Positions 43,291 to 52,968 are shown, counted from the stretch's first letter. The stretch is DNA of 64,000 nt from Streptomyces ochraceiscleroticus (GCF_000720485.1 NZ_JOAX01000016.1:100157-164156); one strand, 5' to 3'. A program made the numbers and translations. The notes: generated from the letters alone by a model not told the origin.

Positions 43291-43602
43291 ATGGACGTCC
43301 TGGCGACACCCTGGTCCGGCGGCGGTCCCGGACCCTGGATCCTGTTCTTCCCGCTGCTGTGGGCGGTCGCCGTCATCGGTGTGGTCACCTTGCTGCGGCG
43401 CACCGTATGGCGCGGGCGGGGCCCCTGGCAGCGGTCCGGCGCGGCCGATCGCACCGATACCGGCCCGTCGCCCCTCTCCGTACTCGGCCACCGGTTCGCC
43501 TCCGGCGAGATCGACGAGGACGAGTACTGGCGGCGGCTCTCCGTCCTGGACGAACAGTTCGGGACGCACGGCAGGGGCAGGGGCAGGGGAGGTGCGACGT
43601 GA
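43291..43602 (+). CDS. SHOCT-domain membrane protein
   Basis: A 103-residue protein: MDVLATPWSGGGPGPWILFF, one helix (about 14-36), a basic linker and a C-terminal SHOCT motif, PLSVLGHRFASGEIDEDEYWRRLSVL. SHOCT is a short oligomerisation segment seen at protein ends. ATG 43291 has GAGGAG 9 nt upstream and is preferred to GTG 43267. Function unknown. Confidence 0.83.
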   Translation: MDVLATPWSGGGPGPWILFFPLLWAVAVIGVVTLLRRTVWRGRGPWQRSGAADRTDTGPSPLSVLGHRFASGEIDEDEYWRRLSVLDEQFGTHGRGRGRGGAT

Positions 43603-43681
43603 CCGTTCCCGCGGACGCGGATCTCGTCCATACGGACGGGCGCGATCCGCGTCCATACGGCGCAGCTCGTGTCGTACGGAC

Positions 43682-43720
43682 GGCTGAGCGCCCGGTCCCT
43701 CGGGGACCGGGCGCTCAGCC
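43682..43720. terminator. perfect 18-bp bidirectional terminator
   Basis: Arms 43682-43699 and 43703-43720 pair perfectly over 18 bp with a TCG loop. The right arm contains the stop codon (43715-43717) of the ATP-binding protein gene. Confidence 0.85.
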
Positions 43721-44317
43721 CACTCGTGCGCCGCGTGCGGGTGTGCGCACTCCGCTGCTCGCTTCGGTGCGCTCCGTCTCGGACGGTTCCGGCAGACGGT
43801 TGAGTGTGTGCCCCGGCTCCTCGAGGCCGCGGGTGAGCGCCGGGAGCGTGAACCACACGACCTTGCCTGAGTCCTCCGGACGTGCGCCCCAGCTCTCGCT
43901 CAGCTCCGCGATCAGGGTCAGGCCGCGGCCCCCGGTGTCCAGCGGCCCGGCCACCGCGGGCCGCGGCAGCCGGGAATCGAGATCGCGTACGGACACCGTC
44001 AACTGGTCCAGCAGGACCGACAGTTCGACCGTGCACTGCTTGCTGGGCAGGGCGTGCCGATGGACGTTGGCCAGCAGCTCCGTCACCCCGAGGGTCGCGG
44101 GATCGATCAAGGCGTCGAGACGCCAGTAACGAAGCTGTGCCGATACGATTCTGCGCACCTGTCCGATGCGTGCCGGCAGGGCTTGGAGCTCTACCGCGCA
44201 GTGCCTGCTGGGCTGCCTGATCACGACCGCGACTCCCCTGATGAGGCCGGGCGCGCCCGCCGCTACGGAAACGCGAGGACCGGGTCCGGCGATGTCCCTT
44301 TCACCGAAAGTCATCAT
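43715..44317 (-). CDS. anti-sigma-type ATP-binding protein (HATPase)
   Basis: A 200-residue GHKL ATPase of the RsbW/SpoIIAB class common in streptomycetes: N box LGVTELLANVHRHA, G1-like VRDLDSRLP and G2 GGRGLTLIAELSESWG. There is no membrane segment. Such proteins bind a sigma factor or phosphorylate an anti-anti-sigma partner. ATG 44317 (MMTFGERDIAG) has GAGAG 8 nt upstream. The 94-residue gene upstream may be in the same unit. Partner not identified. Confidence 0.85.
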   Translation of the reverse strand: MMTFGERDIAGPGPRVSVAAGAPGLIRGVAVVIRQPSRHCAVELQALPARIGQVRRIVSAQLRYWRLDALIDPATLGVTELLANVHRHALPSKQCTVELSVLLDQLTVSVRDLDSRLPRPAVAGPLDTGGRGLTLIAELSESWGARPEDSGKVVWFTLPALTRGLEEPGHTLNRLPEPSETERTEASSGVRTPARGARVG

Positions 44318-44535
44318 GGGTGGACTCTCGGTGATGCGAGTCAGTCCAGGGTCGGCCCGCTCCCGTACTCCCGCAACCGCAGAGGGTCCGCAACCCCAGC
44401 GCGTCCCGCCGGTCTTCACCCGAATGCAGTCGCCGTGCCGCCGCCCGCGGACTCGTACGGTCCCCGCGCACGCTCCGTACACGCCCGCAGGCGCGGCCGT
44501 CCGGGCGCAATCCGCCCGTCGCTGCGGTAACGGCG

Positions 44536-44820
44536 TCAGGTGCGGGCGCCGGCGGCCCGTACGACGTCCAGGAAGCGCTCGGGGGCGCCCATGGTCAGGG
44601 AGTAGCGGTGGCCGTTGAGCGTGGCGAACGCGCGGTCCCGGGCCAGCAGTCGTGGCCGGTGCGCCTGGACCGACGCCAGCGGCGCGCTGTCGATCTCCGT
44701 GCCGTAGCTCGTCAGCAGTGCCAGCCTGCCGTCCCTGACGATGACCTGGCCCGCTCGGGTCAGCGACCGCAGCCAGCGCTCGATGCGCACACCGGTCGCG
44801 TTGAACTCCGGCTCCCTCAT
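44536..44820 (-). CDS. hypothetical protein, 94 residues
   Basis: MREPEFNATGVRIERWLRSL and the following residues are coding-like by codon bias, with a GGAGG site 9 nt before ATG 44820. No transmembrane segment or recognised domain; the sequence is mixed alpha/beta with TRAGQVIVRDGRLALLTSYG. It ends 219 nt before the ATP-binding protein gene and may be co-transcribed with it. Function unknown. Confidence 0.65.
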   Translation of the reverse strand: MREPEFNATGVRIERWLRSLTRAGQVIVRDGRLALLTSYGTEIDSAPLASVQAHRPRLLARDRAFATLNGHRYSLTMGAPERFLDVVRAAGART

Positions 44821-44838
44821 GGAGCACCGCCTCCTCAC

Positions 44839-44964
44839 TCACATGGCGACGGGAAAAGGCCCGCGCCCTTCATGAAGTCTGCCCGGATCGCGGCCCGGGC
44901 ACCAGTTCCCCTGGTCGTGAGCCTGCGAACACCAGTACCCCGAGGGCTCCTTGGGGCTGCTCAA
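44839..44964 (-). CDS. possible small Cys-containing protein, 41 residues
   Basis: From TTG 44964 the frame reads MSSPKEPSGYWCSQAHDQGN and ends GRGPFPVAM, with two Cys. Its stop is 18 nt before the start of the 94-residue gene, as in an operon. There is no ribosome site before TTG, and GTG 45075 would give 78 residues. Codon bias is good but homology is unknown. Confidence 0.3.
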   Translation of the reverse strand: MSSPKEPSGYWCSQAHDQGNWCPGRDPGRLHEGRGPFPVAM

Positions 44965-44980
44965 AGGGTCGTTTATGCAG

Positions 44981-45009
44981 GTGAGAAGCGTGTGGCAGAT
45001 GGTTATGAT
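44981..45009 (+). promoter_or_regulatory. candidate promoter for the Cds1-like gene
   Basis: GTGAGA (44981-44986), 17 nt, TATGAT (45004-45009), 53 nt before the start codon. The -10 is good, the -35 weak. Confidence 0.4.
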
Positions 45010-45062
45010 CGAGCTGGGCCCGGTGGTCACGGCGGGCCGGGACGACCGCGAGGAGCACGTCG

Positions 45063-46256
45063 ATGAGTACCGCACAGCACACGGACGGGCGGGACGGCGG
45101 CCTCGCGGGTGCCGACGACCGGTCCTGCGACCTCCCGGCGGCCCCCGAAGGCGGGCCCCTGCCGACCCTTGATGTCGACCGCACCGACTCCGATTACCGC
45201 GGCTGGCTCAAGGAAGCCGTGCGCAAGGTCCAGGCGGACGCCAACCGCAGCGCCGACACCCACCTGCTGCGCTTCCCGCTGCCCGAGCAGTGGGGCATCG
45301 ACCTGTACCTGAAGGACGAGTCGACGCACCCCACCGGCAGCCTGAAGCACCGCCTCGCCCGCTCCCTCTTCCTCTACGGGCTGTGCAACGGCTGGATCCG
45401 CCCCGGCAAGCCGGTCATCGAGGCGTCCAGCGGCTCCACGGCCGTGTCCGAGGCGTACTTCGCGAAGCTCATCGGGGTGCCGTTCATCGCGGTGATGCCC
45501 GCGACGACCAGCCGCGAGAAGACCCGCCTGATCGAGTTCCACGGCGGCACCTGCCACCTGGTCGCCGACCCGCGGACCGTGTACGACGTCTCCGCCCGGC
45601 TCGCGGCCGAGACCGGCGGGCACTACATGGACCAGTTCACCTACGCCGAGCGGGCCACGGACTGGCGCGGCAACAACAACATCGCAGAATCGATCTTCCA
45701 GCAGCTCCGCCTGGAGCGGTACCCGGACCCGGCGTGGATCGTGGCCACCGCGGGCACCGGCGGTACCTCGGCGACCATCGCCCGCTATGTGCACTACATG
45801 CAGCGCGACACCCGGGTGTGCGTGGCGGACCCGGAGAACAGCTGTTTCTTCGACGGCTGGCTGAACGGCGACGCCGAGACGGACTGCCGCACCGCCTCCC
45901 GCATCGAGGGCATCGGGCGGCCGCGGATGGAGCCCAGCTTCGTGCCCGGCGCGATCGACCGGATGATGAAGGTCCCGGACGCGGCGAGCGTGGCGGCCGT
46001 CCGGGCGCTGGAGACCGCCATCGGGCGCAAGGCGGGCGGCTCGACGGGCACGGGGCTGTGGAGCGCGCTGAAGATCGTCTCCGAGATGGTCGCCGCGGGC
46101 CGCACGGGCTCGGTGGTCACCTTGCTGTGCGACCCCGGCGACCGCTACCTGGACAAGTACTACTCCGATGCCTGGCTGGCCGAGCAGGGGCTGGACATCG
46201 CGCCGTACGCCCGGACCCTGCAGACCTTCCTCGCCGAGGGCACCTGGCCGGCCTGA
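45063..46256 (+). CDS. PLP-dependent cysteine synthase family, Cds1-like L-cysteine desulfhydrase
   Basis: A 397-residue fold-type II PLP enzyme. Schiff-base Lys in [17 protein letters not shown], substrate loop [19 protein letters not shown], phosphate loop [15 protein letters not shown]. The sequence is close in layout to mycobacterial Cds1, which degrades cysteine to sulfide, pyruvate and ammonia; a synthase role is the alternative. GAGGAG lies 7 nt before ATG 45063. It could feed sulfide to the persulfide operon elsewhere in the window. Confidence 0.85.
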   Translation: MSTAQHTDGRDGGLAGADDRSCDLPAAPEGGPLPTLDVDRTDSDYRGWLKEAVRKVQADANRSADTHLLRFPLPEQWGIDLYLKDESTHPTGSLKHRLARSLFLYGLCNGWIRPGKPVIEASSGSTAVSEAYFAKLIGVPFIAVMPATTSREKTRLIEFHGGTCHLVADPRTVYDVSARLAAETGGHYMDQFTYAERATDWRGNNNIAESIFQQLRLERYPDPAWIVATAGTGGTSATIARYVHYMQRDTRVCVADPENSCFFDGWLNGDAETDCRTASRIEGIGRPRMEPSFVPGAIDRMMKVPDAASVAAVRALETAIGRKAGGSTGTGLWSALKIVSEMVAAGRTGSVVTLLCDPGDRYLDKYYSDAWLAEQGLDIAPYARTLQTFLAEGTWPA

Positions 46257-46333
46257 GGGGTCCGCTGCCGGGCTCGTCGGCGGCCGGGCCGCCCAGGCCC
46301 CAACGCGTCGCTCACACGCCGCTGAGGCGCCGC

Positions 46334-46807
46334 TCAGACGCCGACGAGGCGCCGGTCGAGCTGCCGCATCGAGTCGCGGAACGCGCGGCCCAGCATCGGG
46401 CGGGAGAGCTGCATCATCGAGCGGAACGGCGCGGGGCCGTCGGCGGCGAACGTCCAGCGCACGAGCGTGCCGCTGGTCACCGGGGTGAGCCGCCAGTCCT
46501 CCAGCAGGGCGCGCAGGCCCGGCGCGTTGGTCTCGTCGACGCGGTAGGCGTAGTGCTCGGGGCGCTCGGCGGCCAGGATGCTCTCCACGAAGCGGGTGCC
46601 GCCCGTCAGCCGGACCGAGCGGCCCTTGCCGCCGTCGGTCGGGGTGATCCGCGAGACCCCCGTGAACCACGCGCACCAGGAGCCGACGTCGTCCGCGAGC
46701 GCGGTGTACACCGCTTCGGGGGGCGCGGAGACCTCGGCCGCGAAGACCATGCGCAGCGGCGCGGACTCGGCGAAGTCGAGCCCGACAGGGCTCAGTCGGT
46801 GCGTCAC
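46334..46807 (-). CDS. SRPBCC-family protein
   Basis: A 157-residue START-like lipid- or ligand-binding fold: FAAEVSAPPEAVYTALADDVGSWCAWFTGV at the N-terminus, GTRFVESILAAERPEHYAYRV in the sheet and a long C-terminal helix, FRSMMQLSRPMLGRAFRDSM. GTG 46807 has GGGGGTG upstream. Role unknown; such proteins act in lipid transport or as polyketide cyclases. Confidence 0.85.
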   Translation of the reverse strand: MTHRLSPVGLDFAESAPLRMVFAAEVSAPPEAVYTALADDVGSWCAWFTGVSRITPTDGGKGRSVRLTGGTRFVESILAAERPEHYAYRVDETNAPGLRALLEDWRLTPVTSGTLVRWTFAADGPAPFRSMMQLSRPMLGRAFRDSMRQLDRRLVGV

Positions 46808-46891
46808 GGGACGAGCACCCCCTACACACGGTGATGAGATCAGAACCGACCGTCGAACAATCCGGCGTCGCACACCATAGCCGGGGCCTCG

Positions 46892-47734
46892 TCAGATGTC
46901 TGCGTCGTCTTCCGGCTCACCGGCCACCACCAGCCGCGGCGGCAACTCCGCGAACTCCGCCCGGACATGCGCCGGCAGACCGGGATCGGTGACCAGCACG
47001 TCCACCTGGTCCAGCGAAGCGAACGAACTCAGGCCCACCGTGCCCCACTTCGTGTGGTCCGCGACCACCACGACCCGGCGCGCCGACCGCACGAAATGGC
47101 GGTTGGTCTCCGCCTCGGCGAGATTCGGCGTCGACAGCCCGGCCTCGACGGATATGCCGTGCACCCCGAGGAAGAGCGCATCGAAGTGCAGCGAGCGGAT
47201 CGCGGCGTCGGCCACCGGGCCGACCAGCGTGTCCGACGGCGTCCGCACGCCGCCGGTCAGCACGACCGTGGCCGCTCCGGGGCGCGGACCGCCGGCGCCG
47301 GCCGCGGCCCGCTGCGCGGCGTAGAACACATCGGCCACCCGGACCGAATTCGTCACCACGGTCAGGTCCGGCACGTCCAGCAGCTCATGGGCCAGCGCGA
47401 ACGCCGTCGTGCCGCCCGCCAGCGCGATCGCGCTGCCCGGCGCCGCCATCTGGGCCGCCGCCTCGGCGATGGCCTCCTTCGCCGACAGCTCCAGAGAGGA
47501 CTTCGCCTCGAACCCCGGTTCGTGCGCGCTCGGCTCGCTCACGGGGACGGCGCCGCCGTGCACCTTCTCCACGACGCCCTGGCGGGCCAGCGCGTCCAGG
47601 TCCCGACGGACCGTCATGTCCGAGACGCTCAGCTTGCGGGTCAGCTCATTGACGCGGACGCCGCCGCGCCGCCGCACCTCATCGAGGATCAGGGCACGCC
47701 GCTGCTCGGCGAGAAGGTTCTGGTTGTCACTCAC
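46892..47734 (-). CDS. DeoR-family transcriptional regulator
   Basis: A 280-residue regulator. HTH: RRALILDEVRRRGGVRVNELTRKLSVSDMTVRRDLDALARQGVVEKVHGGAV; sugar-phosphate domain with AIALAGGTTAFALAHEL, VVTNSV, VLTGGVR and DHTKWG. It senses a phosphorylated sugar. GTG 47734 (MSDNQNLLAEQRR) is preferred to 47761. No sugar genes are adjacent, so the target is not evident here. Confidence 0.92.
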   Translation of the reverse strand: MSDNQNLLAEQRRALILDEVRRRGGVRVNELTRKLSVSDMTVRRDLDALARQGVVEKVHGGAVPVSEPSAHEPGFEAKSSLELSAKEAIAEAAAQMAAPGSAIALAGGTTAFALAHELLDVPDLTVVTNSVRVADVFYAAQRAAAGAGGPRPGAATVVLTGGVRTPSDTLVGPVADAAIRSLHFDALFLGVHGISVEAGLSTPNLAEAETNRHFVRSARRVVVVADHTKWGTVGLSSFASLDQVDVLVTDPGLPAHVRAEFAELPPRLVVAGEPEDDADI

Positions 47735-47916
47735 CCGGCCTGTCCCTTCGTCCCGGCTCACGGCGCGCCCAGGTCACAGAAGCGCTGCTGTTCGGGGACA
47801 TCCTCGCACGAGGCACTGACAGTGACTCCCCGGCCCGGATGAGGTGAATGCGGCGCTCCGGCGGGCAAGAAAGAATCCGGGACGCACATCGACGTACGGA
47901 CATCGGGGGAAGCACA

Positions 47917-50367
47917 GTGGACACCACGTACCGGTCCGCGCCCACAGCCACGACGGACCCGGGCGAAGACGAGGGCGCCGCCGCGCACAGACCACGCCGG
48001 ATCGCCCTCGAACTGCTGGTTCACGGTGTCGGCGGCACCACACCCGCAGAGATGCTCGACGACCCCCGGGTCGTGCGCGTCACCGGTGACGACACCGCCG
48101 CCATCTACCGCCGCGCCGCCGACGCGGACGCCGAGGAGCGCCCTGCTGACGAGCGCGAGGGCGACCCCGAGGAGCCGGTCCGCGAGGCGTACTGCTGGTC
48201 CAACCTCACCTCGGGCAACGGCAGCCGCGCCCTCTGGCTGATCCTGCTGCCCTTCATGGTCGCGAACCTCGCGCACTGGATGCGCCCCGCGGCCCCGCGC
48301 GGCCACCCTGCCCAGCGCGTGTACGACGTCCTCGTACGCATCCTCGCGCTCACCCTTACGGTGCTGCTCGCCGCCGGGGCCTGCGAGGTGGCCCTGGACC
48401 TGCTCGCCTGGCAGTGCGCGGGCAGCCTCTCGTGCTCGGCGGACCGCTCCTGGCTCGGTTTCCTCAGCACCGTGCACGACGGATGGTGGAGCCTGCCGGG
48501 CCGCCGCCTCGTGGTCGCGAGCGCCTTTCCGCTGCTCCTCGTGGGCCTGCTGTGGTGGCTCTCGCACCGCACCTGGAGCGCATACGAGTCCGCCTCCCCG
48601 CCGCCGCGCCGCCCCGGCACCTCCCGCGACACCCCGCCCTCCGAGCGCCCCACGCTGTGCCTGGACGGCTTCTGGTACGGCCGCCGGGTCGTCGCCCGGC
48701 TGCGCTCCGCGCACGCCGCTGCGGGGCTGCTCACCATCGCCACCGCGCTGCTCCTGACCGCGCACGACGCCGACGGCCGGCCCGGCGCCGGCGCGTGGCT
48801 GCGCTGGACCGGATACGCGCTCGCCGCGCTGGTGGCCGCCCTCGCGGTCCTCAGCGTGGTCATCGTCTGCCGCACCGCGCGCAGCGAGGCGGAGCCCGAC
48901 GTGGAGACCGACCGGCCGGTCGTCAGATGCCTCCCGTACGCCGCGCTCGGCGCGCTGGCCCTGACCGCCGTGCACACCGCCTGGGCGCGTCCCGGCTGGA
49001 CCTCCGCCGGGCACCTCCCGGGCGACGGCACCTTCGCGGTGCTCGCCGTCCTCCAGGGCGCGCTGGTCGTCGGGCTGCTGCTGACCGCCGGGGTGCTCCA
49101 GCGGGCCGCGCGGGGCACGGAGCGCACCGCGCTCGCGGGCCTGGCCGGCGCCTCCGTGGCGCTGCTGGCCTGCGCACTGGGCGGCGTGTTCACCGGGGGA
49201 GTGGCGCAGCGCACCGCCGACTGGCTGGACCGCGGCGCCACCCCGGGTGACGCGCACGCCCCGATGGCGGGCCCGCCCGTACTGCTCTCCTGGCAGGCAT
49301 CGGTCATCCCGGTCCTGCTGATTGTCGTCCTCCTGCTGGTCGTCGTGGCCGCCTTCCAGGTGCTCGCCGTCCGCCGCGAGGTCCTCCCGGACATCCCCGG
49401 GCTGTACGAGGGCGAGGAGAAGCCCGACGCGCAGCGCACCAAGGGGATCGCCGGCACCATCGCCACCGCGGGGCTCACCGACCGGGCGCCGGTGCTGATC
49501 GGCGTGATCACGGCCGTCACCTTCGTGCTCGGTACGGGTGCGGTGCTCGGTGCCCGGCTCACGGGGCTGCCGCCCGGCCGGGCGCTGGACGGCGCACCCG
49601 CCTTCGTGGACGCCGTCGCCGAGACGGCACAGGCGCTCGGCTCCTGGCTGATGGGCGCCGGCGTCGTCCTCATGCTCGCGATGGGGCGCCGCGCCTACAA
49701 GGACGCCTCGGCCCGCCGCACCATCGGCATCCTCTGGGACGTCGGCACCTTCTGGCCGCGCGCCGCACACCCCTTCGCGCCCCCGTGCTACGCCGAGCGG
49801 GCCGTCCCGGACCTGACCTGGCGGATGGCCACCTGGACCGAGACCCACGACGGGCGCCTGGTCCTCTCCGGGCACTCGCAGGGCAGCGTCCTCGCGGCCG
49901 CCGCCGTCTGGCAGCTCGACCCGGTGACGCGCAGCCGGATCGCGCTGCTCACGTACGGGTCGCCGCTGGAGCGGCTGTACGGACGCTGGTTCCCGGCGTT
50001 CTTCGGGCCCGCCGCGCTCACCGGGCTGCACCGCGAGATGGACGCCTGGCGCAACCTGTGGCGCTTCACCGACCCCATCGGCGGCCCGGTCCGCCTCACC
50101 TGCGAGGACGGCGCGGCGATCGACCGGGGGCCGCTGCGCGACCCGCTGGTCTTCGGGCGCACCCTCCAGTACCCGCTGCCCGCCCAGACCCTCGGGCACG
50201 GTGACTACCAGGCCGACCCGGAGTTCGGGGCGGCCCGCGCCGAACTCCTCGCCCATCTGGCGCCCGGGATACCGCAGCAGCCCGGCGAGCCGGACGCCGA
50301 GCGCGACCCCGCCCCCGGAGAGCGGCCCGCCGCCTCTCAGGGCAGCGCCGGCAGGTCTTCGGGGTAG
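47917..50367 (+). CDS. polytopic membrane protein with a split alpha/beta-hydrolase
   Basis: An 816-residue protein. Residues 36-40 read HGVGG, the oxyanion-type start of a serine hydrolase. About ten helices follow (105-590), and only then come the nucleophile elbow GHSQGS (652-657), a candidate Asp in FTDPIGG (719) and a His in LGHGDY (761). So the hydrolase fold appears to be interrupted by a roughly 550-residue membrane domain. GTG 47917 has GGGGGA 6 nt upstream. The 3' end overlaps the convergent AAA gene by 31 bp. Substrate unknown. Confidence 0.8.
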   Translation: MDTTYRSAPTATTDPGEDEGAAAHRPRRIALELLVHGVGGTTPAEMLDDPRVVRVTGDDTAAIYRRAADADAEERPADEREGDPEEPVREAYCWSNLTSGNGSRALWLILLPFMVANLAHWMRPAAPRGHPAQRVYDVLVRILALTLTVLLAAGACEVALDLLAWQCAGSLSCSADRSWLGFLSTVHDGWWSLPGRRLVVASAFPLLLVGLLWWLSHRTWSAYESASPPPRRPGTSRDTPPSERPTLCLDGFWYGRRVVARLRSAHAAAGLLTIATALLLTAHDADGRPGAGAWLRWTGYALAALVAALAVLSVVIVCRTARSEAEPDVETDRPVVRCLPYAALGALALTAVHTAWARPGWTSAGHLPGDGTFAVLAVLQGALVVGLLLTAGVLQRAARGTERTALAGLAGASVALLACALGGVFTGGVAQRTADWLDRGATPGDAHAPMAGPPVLLSWQASVIPVLLIVVLLLVVVAAFQVLAVRREVLPDIPGLYEGEEKPDAQRTKGIAGTIATAGLTDRAPVLIGVITAVTFVLGTGAVLGARLTGLPPGRALDGAPAFVDAVAETAQALGSWLMGAGVVLMLAMGRRAYKDASARRTIGILWDVGTFWPRAAHPFAPPCYAERAVPDLTWRMATWTETHDGRLVLSGHSQGSVLAAAAVWQLDPVTRSRIALLTYGSPLERLYGRWFPAFFGPAALTGLHREMDAWRNLWRFTDPIGGPVRLTCEDGAAIDRGPLRDPLVFGRTLQYPLPAQTLGHGDYQADPEFGAARAELLAHLAPGIPQQPGEPDAERDPAPGERPAASQGSAGRSSG

Positions 50368-52769
50368 AGGTGCGTGAGGTCGTCGGTGTTCGGGTCGGGG
50401 AGCTGCGCCACCCGGCCCGCATGCCGTTCGACCATCGCCTCGAACGTCTGCCGGGCAGTGCGCCCATTGCCGAACGACGGCCCCTTCGGGAGCGCGGTGA
50501 AGTACTTCAGCAGCGCCTCGGAGGTGCCGTCGGCGAGGTGGTACTCCTGCTCCTCGGCCTGCTGCCCGACGATCCGCAGCAGTTCCTCGGGGTCGTAGTC
50601 GCCGAACCTGATGGTCCGCGAGAAGCGGGAGGCGACGCCGGGGTTGACCGCGAGGAAGCGCTCCATCTCGGCGGTGTAGCCCGCCACGATGACCACCACC
50701 GCCTCCCGGTGGTCCTCCATCAGCTTCACCAGGGTGTCGATGGCCTCACGTCCGAAATCGCGCCCGGAGTCCTCCGGGGACAGCGCGTACGCCTCGTCGA
50801 TGAAGAGCACCCCGCCGCGCGCCCGGTCGAACGCCTCCTGAGTACGGATGGCCGTCGACCCGATGTGCTCGCCGACCAGGTCCACCCGGGACACCTCCAC
50901 GAGGTGGCCGCGCTCCAGTACGCCCAGCGACGCCAGGATCTCGCCGTACAGCCGCGCGACGGTGGTCTTGCCCGTGCCCGGGGAGCCGGTGAAGACCAGA
51001 TGGCGGCGGACTGAGGCCGCCTTCAGGCCCGCCTGCTGCCGGCGCCGCCCCACCTCGATCATGTTGATCAGGCTGCGCACCTCGCGCTTCACGCTGTCCA
51101 GGCCGACGAGCGTGTCCAGTTCGCCGAGGACCTCCTCCGAGGGCCGGGTGTCCGGGACCGGCTCGGCGGGCGCCTGCGGCGCCGTGGGGGCACCGCCCAG
51201 CAGTCCGGCCGTGCCCGCGGGCTGCGCGGCCGTCACAGGCGCCGCAGCGGCCGTCGGCGAGGGCATGCCGGACGGCACCGCCGCGGCCGCCGGCTGGGTC
51301 ATCCGGCTCTCGTCGCTGGTGCAGTCCACCGCCGTCGGCCCGTCCTCGGCGAATTCGTACCCGCCGCGTGCGCAGCGCTCCGTACGGCATCGCGTCAGCG
51401 TCGTGCGGCAGCCGTCGATCACATGGAAGCCGTAGCCTGAACTGCCCGTGACCCGGCAGTTGTGGAAGGTGCCGCGGCCCTCCGCGGACACGTAGAAGCC
51501 CGCTTCGGCCGGCGTGCTGACCGTGCACCGCTCGACGTTCGGGTCGGCGCCCTTGGTGACGATCACGCCCGTCTGGGTGTCCTCGATCGTGCAGCCCGAG
51601 AGCGTGCCGCCGCTGCCGTGGTCGCGGAACCACGCGCCGGTCGCCGCCTCCCGGATACGGCAGTCGTCGAGCTGTACGGTCGCGCCGTCGCTGACCGAAA
51701 CGGCGGTGTTCCGTACCTGCGCGAGATCGGAATCGACTACATCGGCGCGTGAGCCGCGGTCCAGCACGAAGAGCGCGTCCGGCACATCGTGCACCCGGGT
51801 CGAGTCCAGCACTGCCGTCGCGCCGTCGCTCACCCACACCGCCGGGTAGTCGCCCGTACTGTCGTGGATCTCGCACTGGTTGGCGTCCACCCGGGTGCCC
51901 GGGTCCCATACGGACAGGCCGTTGCGTCCGAAGTGCCGCACCCGGCTCCGGGTCAGCGTCAGCACCGAACGCGACCTCAGATCCAGCGCGTTCTCCGGTA
52001 TGTCGTGGATGTCGCAGTCGGCGACCGTGAGCACCGCGTCCGTGTCCAGGGTGACGCCGTCCGCCGAAGTGCGGTGCACCGTGCAGTCGGTGAGGTGCCC
52101 GGTGGCGCGCGCGGCGACCTGCACGCCCGCGCCCTTGATCTCGTACAGCTCGCAGCCGACCGCCTCGACGGCACTGCCCTCGCCGTTCACCGCCAGGCCG
52201 GCGCCGCTCGCGTGGTGCACCCGGCAGCGCTCCAGCCGCGGATGCGCCCCGCCGCGCACCGCCACGCCCGTCTGCCCGGCAGCCAGTACCTCGCACTCCT
52301 CGAAGACGCCGCCCGCCCCGTCCAGCACGCTGATGCCCACGCCGCCCGGATTGTCGACCGTGCAGCGCCGCACCGTGGGCCGGGCGCCACCGCGCACCTC
52401 GATGCCGGTCGCGGACCGCGTCACCACGCGCAGCCCGGTGAGCTCCGGTGCGCCGTCCTCCACCAGGAGGGCGGGCGCCGCCGAGTCCTGCGCCTCCACG
52501 TGCAGGTCCTGCAGGGTCGCCGAGGCCCGTACGGTCAGCGCCACGCCGTCGGCGGGCGCGATCCGCACCGAGCCGCGCGCCCCGTCGGGCCCGCGCAGCG
52601 TCACGGCCCGGCACAGCACGAGGTTCTCCCGGTACGTGCCCGCCGCGACGGTCAGCACATCGCCGTCCCCGGCTGCTTCGAGGGCGGCGGCCAGGGAGCT
52701 GTACTCCCCTGTGCGACGCCGCCAGCGCGACGTCCCGGAGTGCGTGACCTGGACCGAGCCCTGTGCCAT
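50337..52769 (-). CDS. right-handed beta-helix protein fused to a CbxX-type AAA+ ATPase
   Basis: An 810-residue protein. Residues about 20-500 are about twenty parallel beta-helix turns (repeated GVxVxxGAxPxVxxCxV-like rungs), then a Pro/Ala linker (about 505-540) and an AAA+ domain: Walker A GSPGTGKTT (595-603), Walker B VLFIDEA (654-660) and Arg finger in NPGVASRFSR. The AAA resembles CbxX/CfxQ and EccA. No signal peptide, so it is intracellular. ATG 52769 begins MAQGSVQVTHSG. The helix may recognise a polymer or client remodelled by the ATPase; inference. Confidence 0.88.
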   Translation of the reverse strand: MAQGSVQVTHSGTSRWRRRTGEYSSLAAALEAAGDGDVLTVAAGTYRENLVLCRAVTLRGPDGARGSVRIAPADGVALTVRASATLQDLHVEAQDSAAPALLVEDGAPELTGLRVVTRSATGIEVRGGARPTVRRCTVDNPGGVGISVLDGAGGVFEECEVLAAGQTGVAVRGGAHPRLERCRVHHASGAGLAVNGEGSAVEAVGCELYEIKGAGVQVAARATGHLTDCTVHRTSADGVTLDTDAVLTVADCDIHDIPENALDLRSRSVLTLTRSRVRHFGRNGLSVWDPGTRVDANQCEIHDSTGDYPAVWVSDGATAVLDSTRVHDVPDALFVLDRGSRADVVDSDLAQVRNTAVSVSDGATVQLDDCRIREAATGAWFRDHGSGGTLSGCTIEDTQTGVIVTKGADPNVERCTVSTPAEAGFYVSAEGRGTFHNCRVTGSSGYGFHVIDGCRTTLTRCRTERCARGGYEFAEDGPTAVDCTSDESRMTQPAAAAVPSGMPSPTAAAAPVTAAQPAGTAGLLGGAPTAPQAPAEPVPDTRPSEEVLGELDTLVGLDSVKREVRSLINMIEVGRRRQQAGLKAASVRRHLVFTGSPGTGKTTVARLYGEILASLGVLERGHLVEVSRVDLVGEHIGSTAIRTQEAFDRARGGVLFIDEAYALSPEDSGRDFGREAIDTLVKLMEDHREAVVVIVAGYTAEMERFLAVNPGVASRFSRTIRFGDYDPEELLRIVGQQAEEQEYHLADGTSEALLKYFTALPKGPSFGNGRTARQTFEAMVERHAGRVAQLPDPNTDDLTHLYPEDLPALP

Positions 52770-52968
52770 GGCGATGTCGTGCCCCCACCTCGTGCGGCTG
52801 TTTCCGGCCCGCGGTGGTACGCGCGGGTATGTCCGCGTACGGGCTGCGCAGGCCCCAGCCGAGCGGCTGGCTGCACCACCGTAGCGCGCTCGGCGTACGG
52901 CAGTTGACGTGGTCGGCACCTCGTCCTACGGGCGGTGACGCACTCCGCACTCTGTGGGCGGCGCGTGC

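Noticed and set aside
43715..44842. A 375-residue version of the ATP-binding protein
   Set aside because: The N-terminal 175 residues overlap another gene in a different frame and lack any domain; ATG 44317 fits the family.
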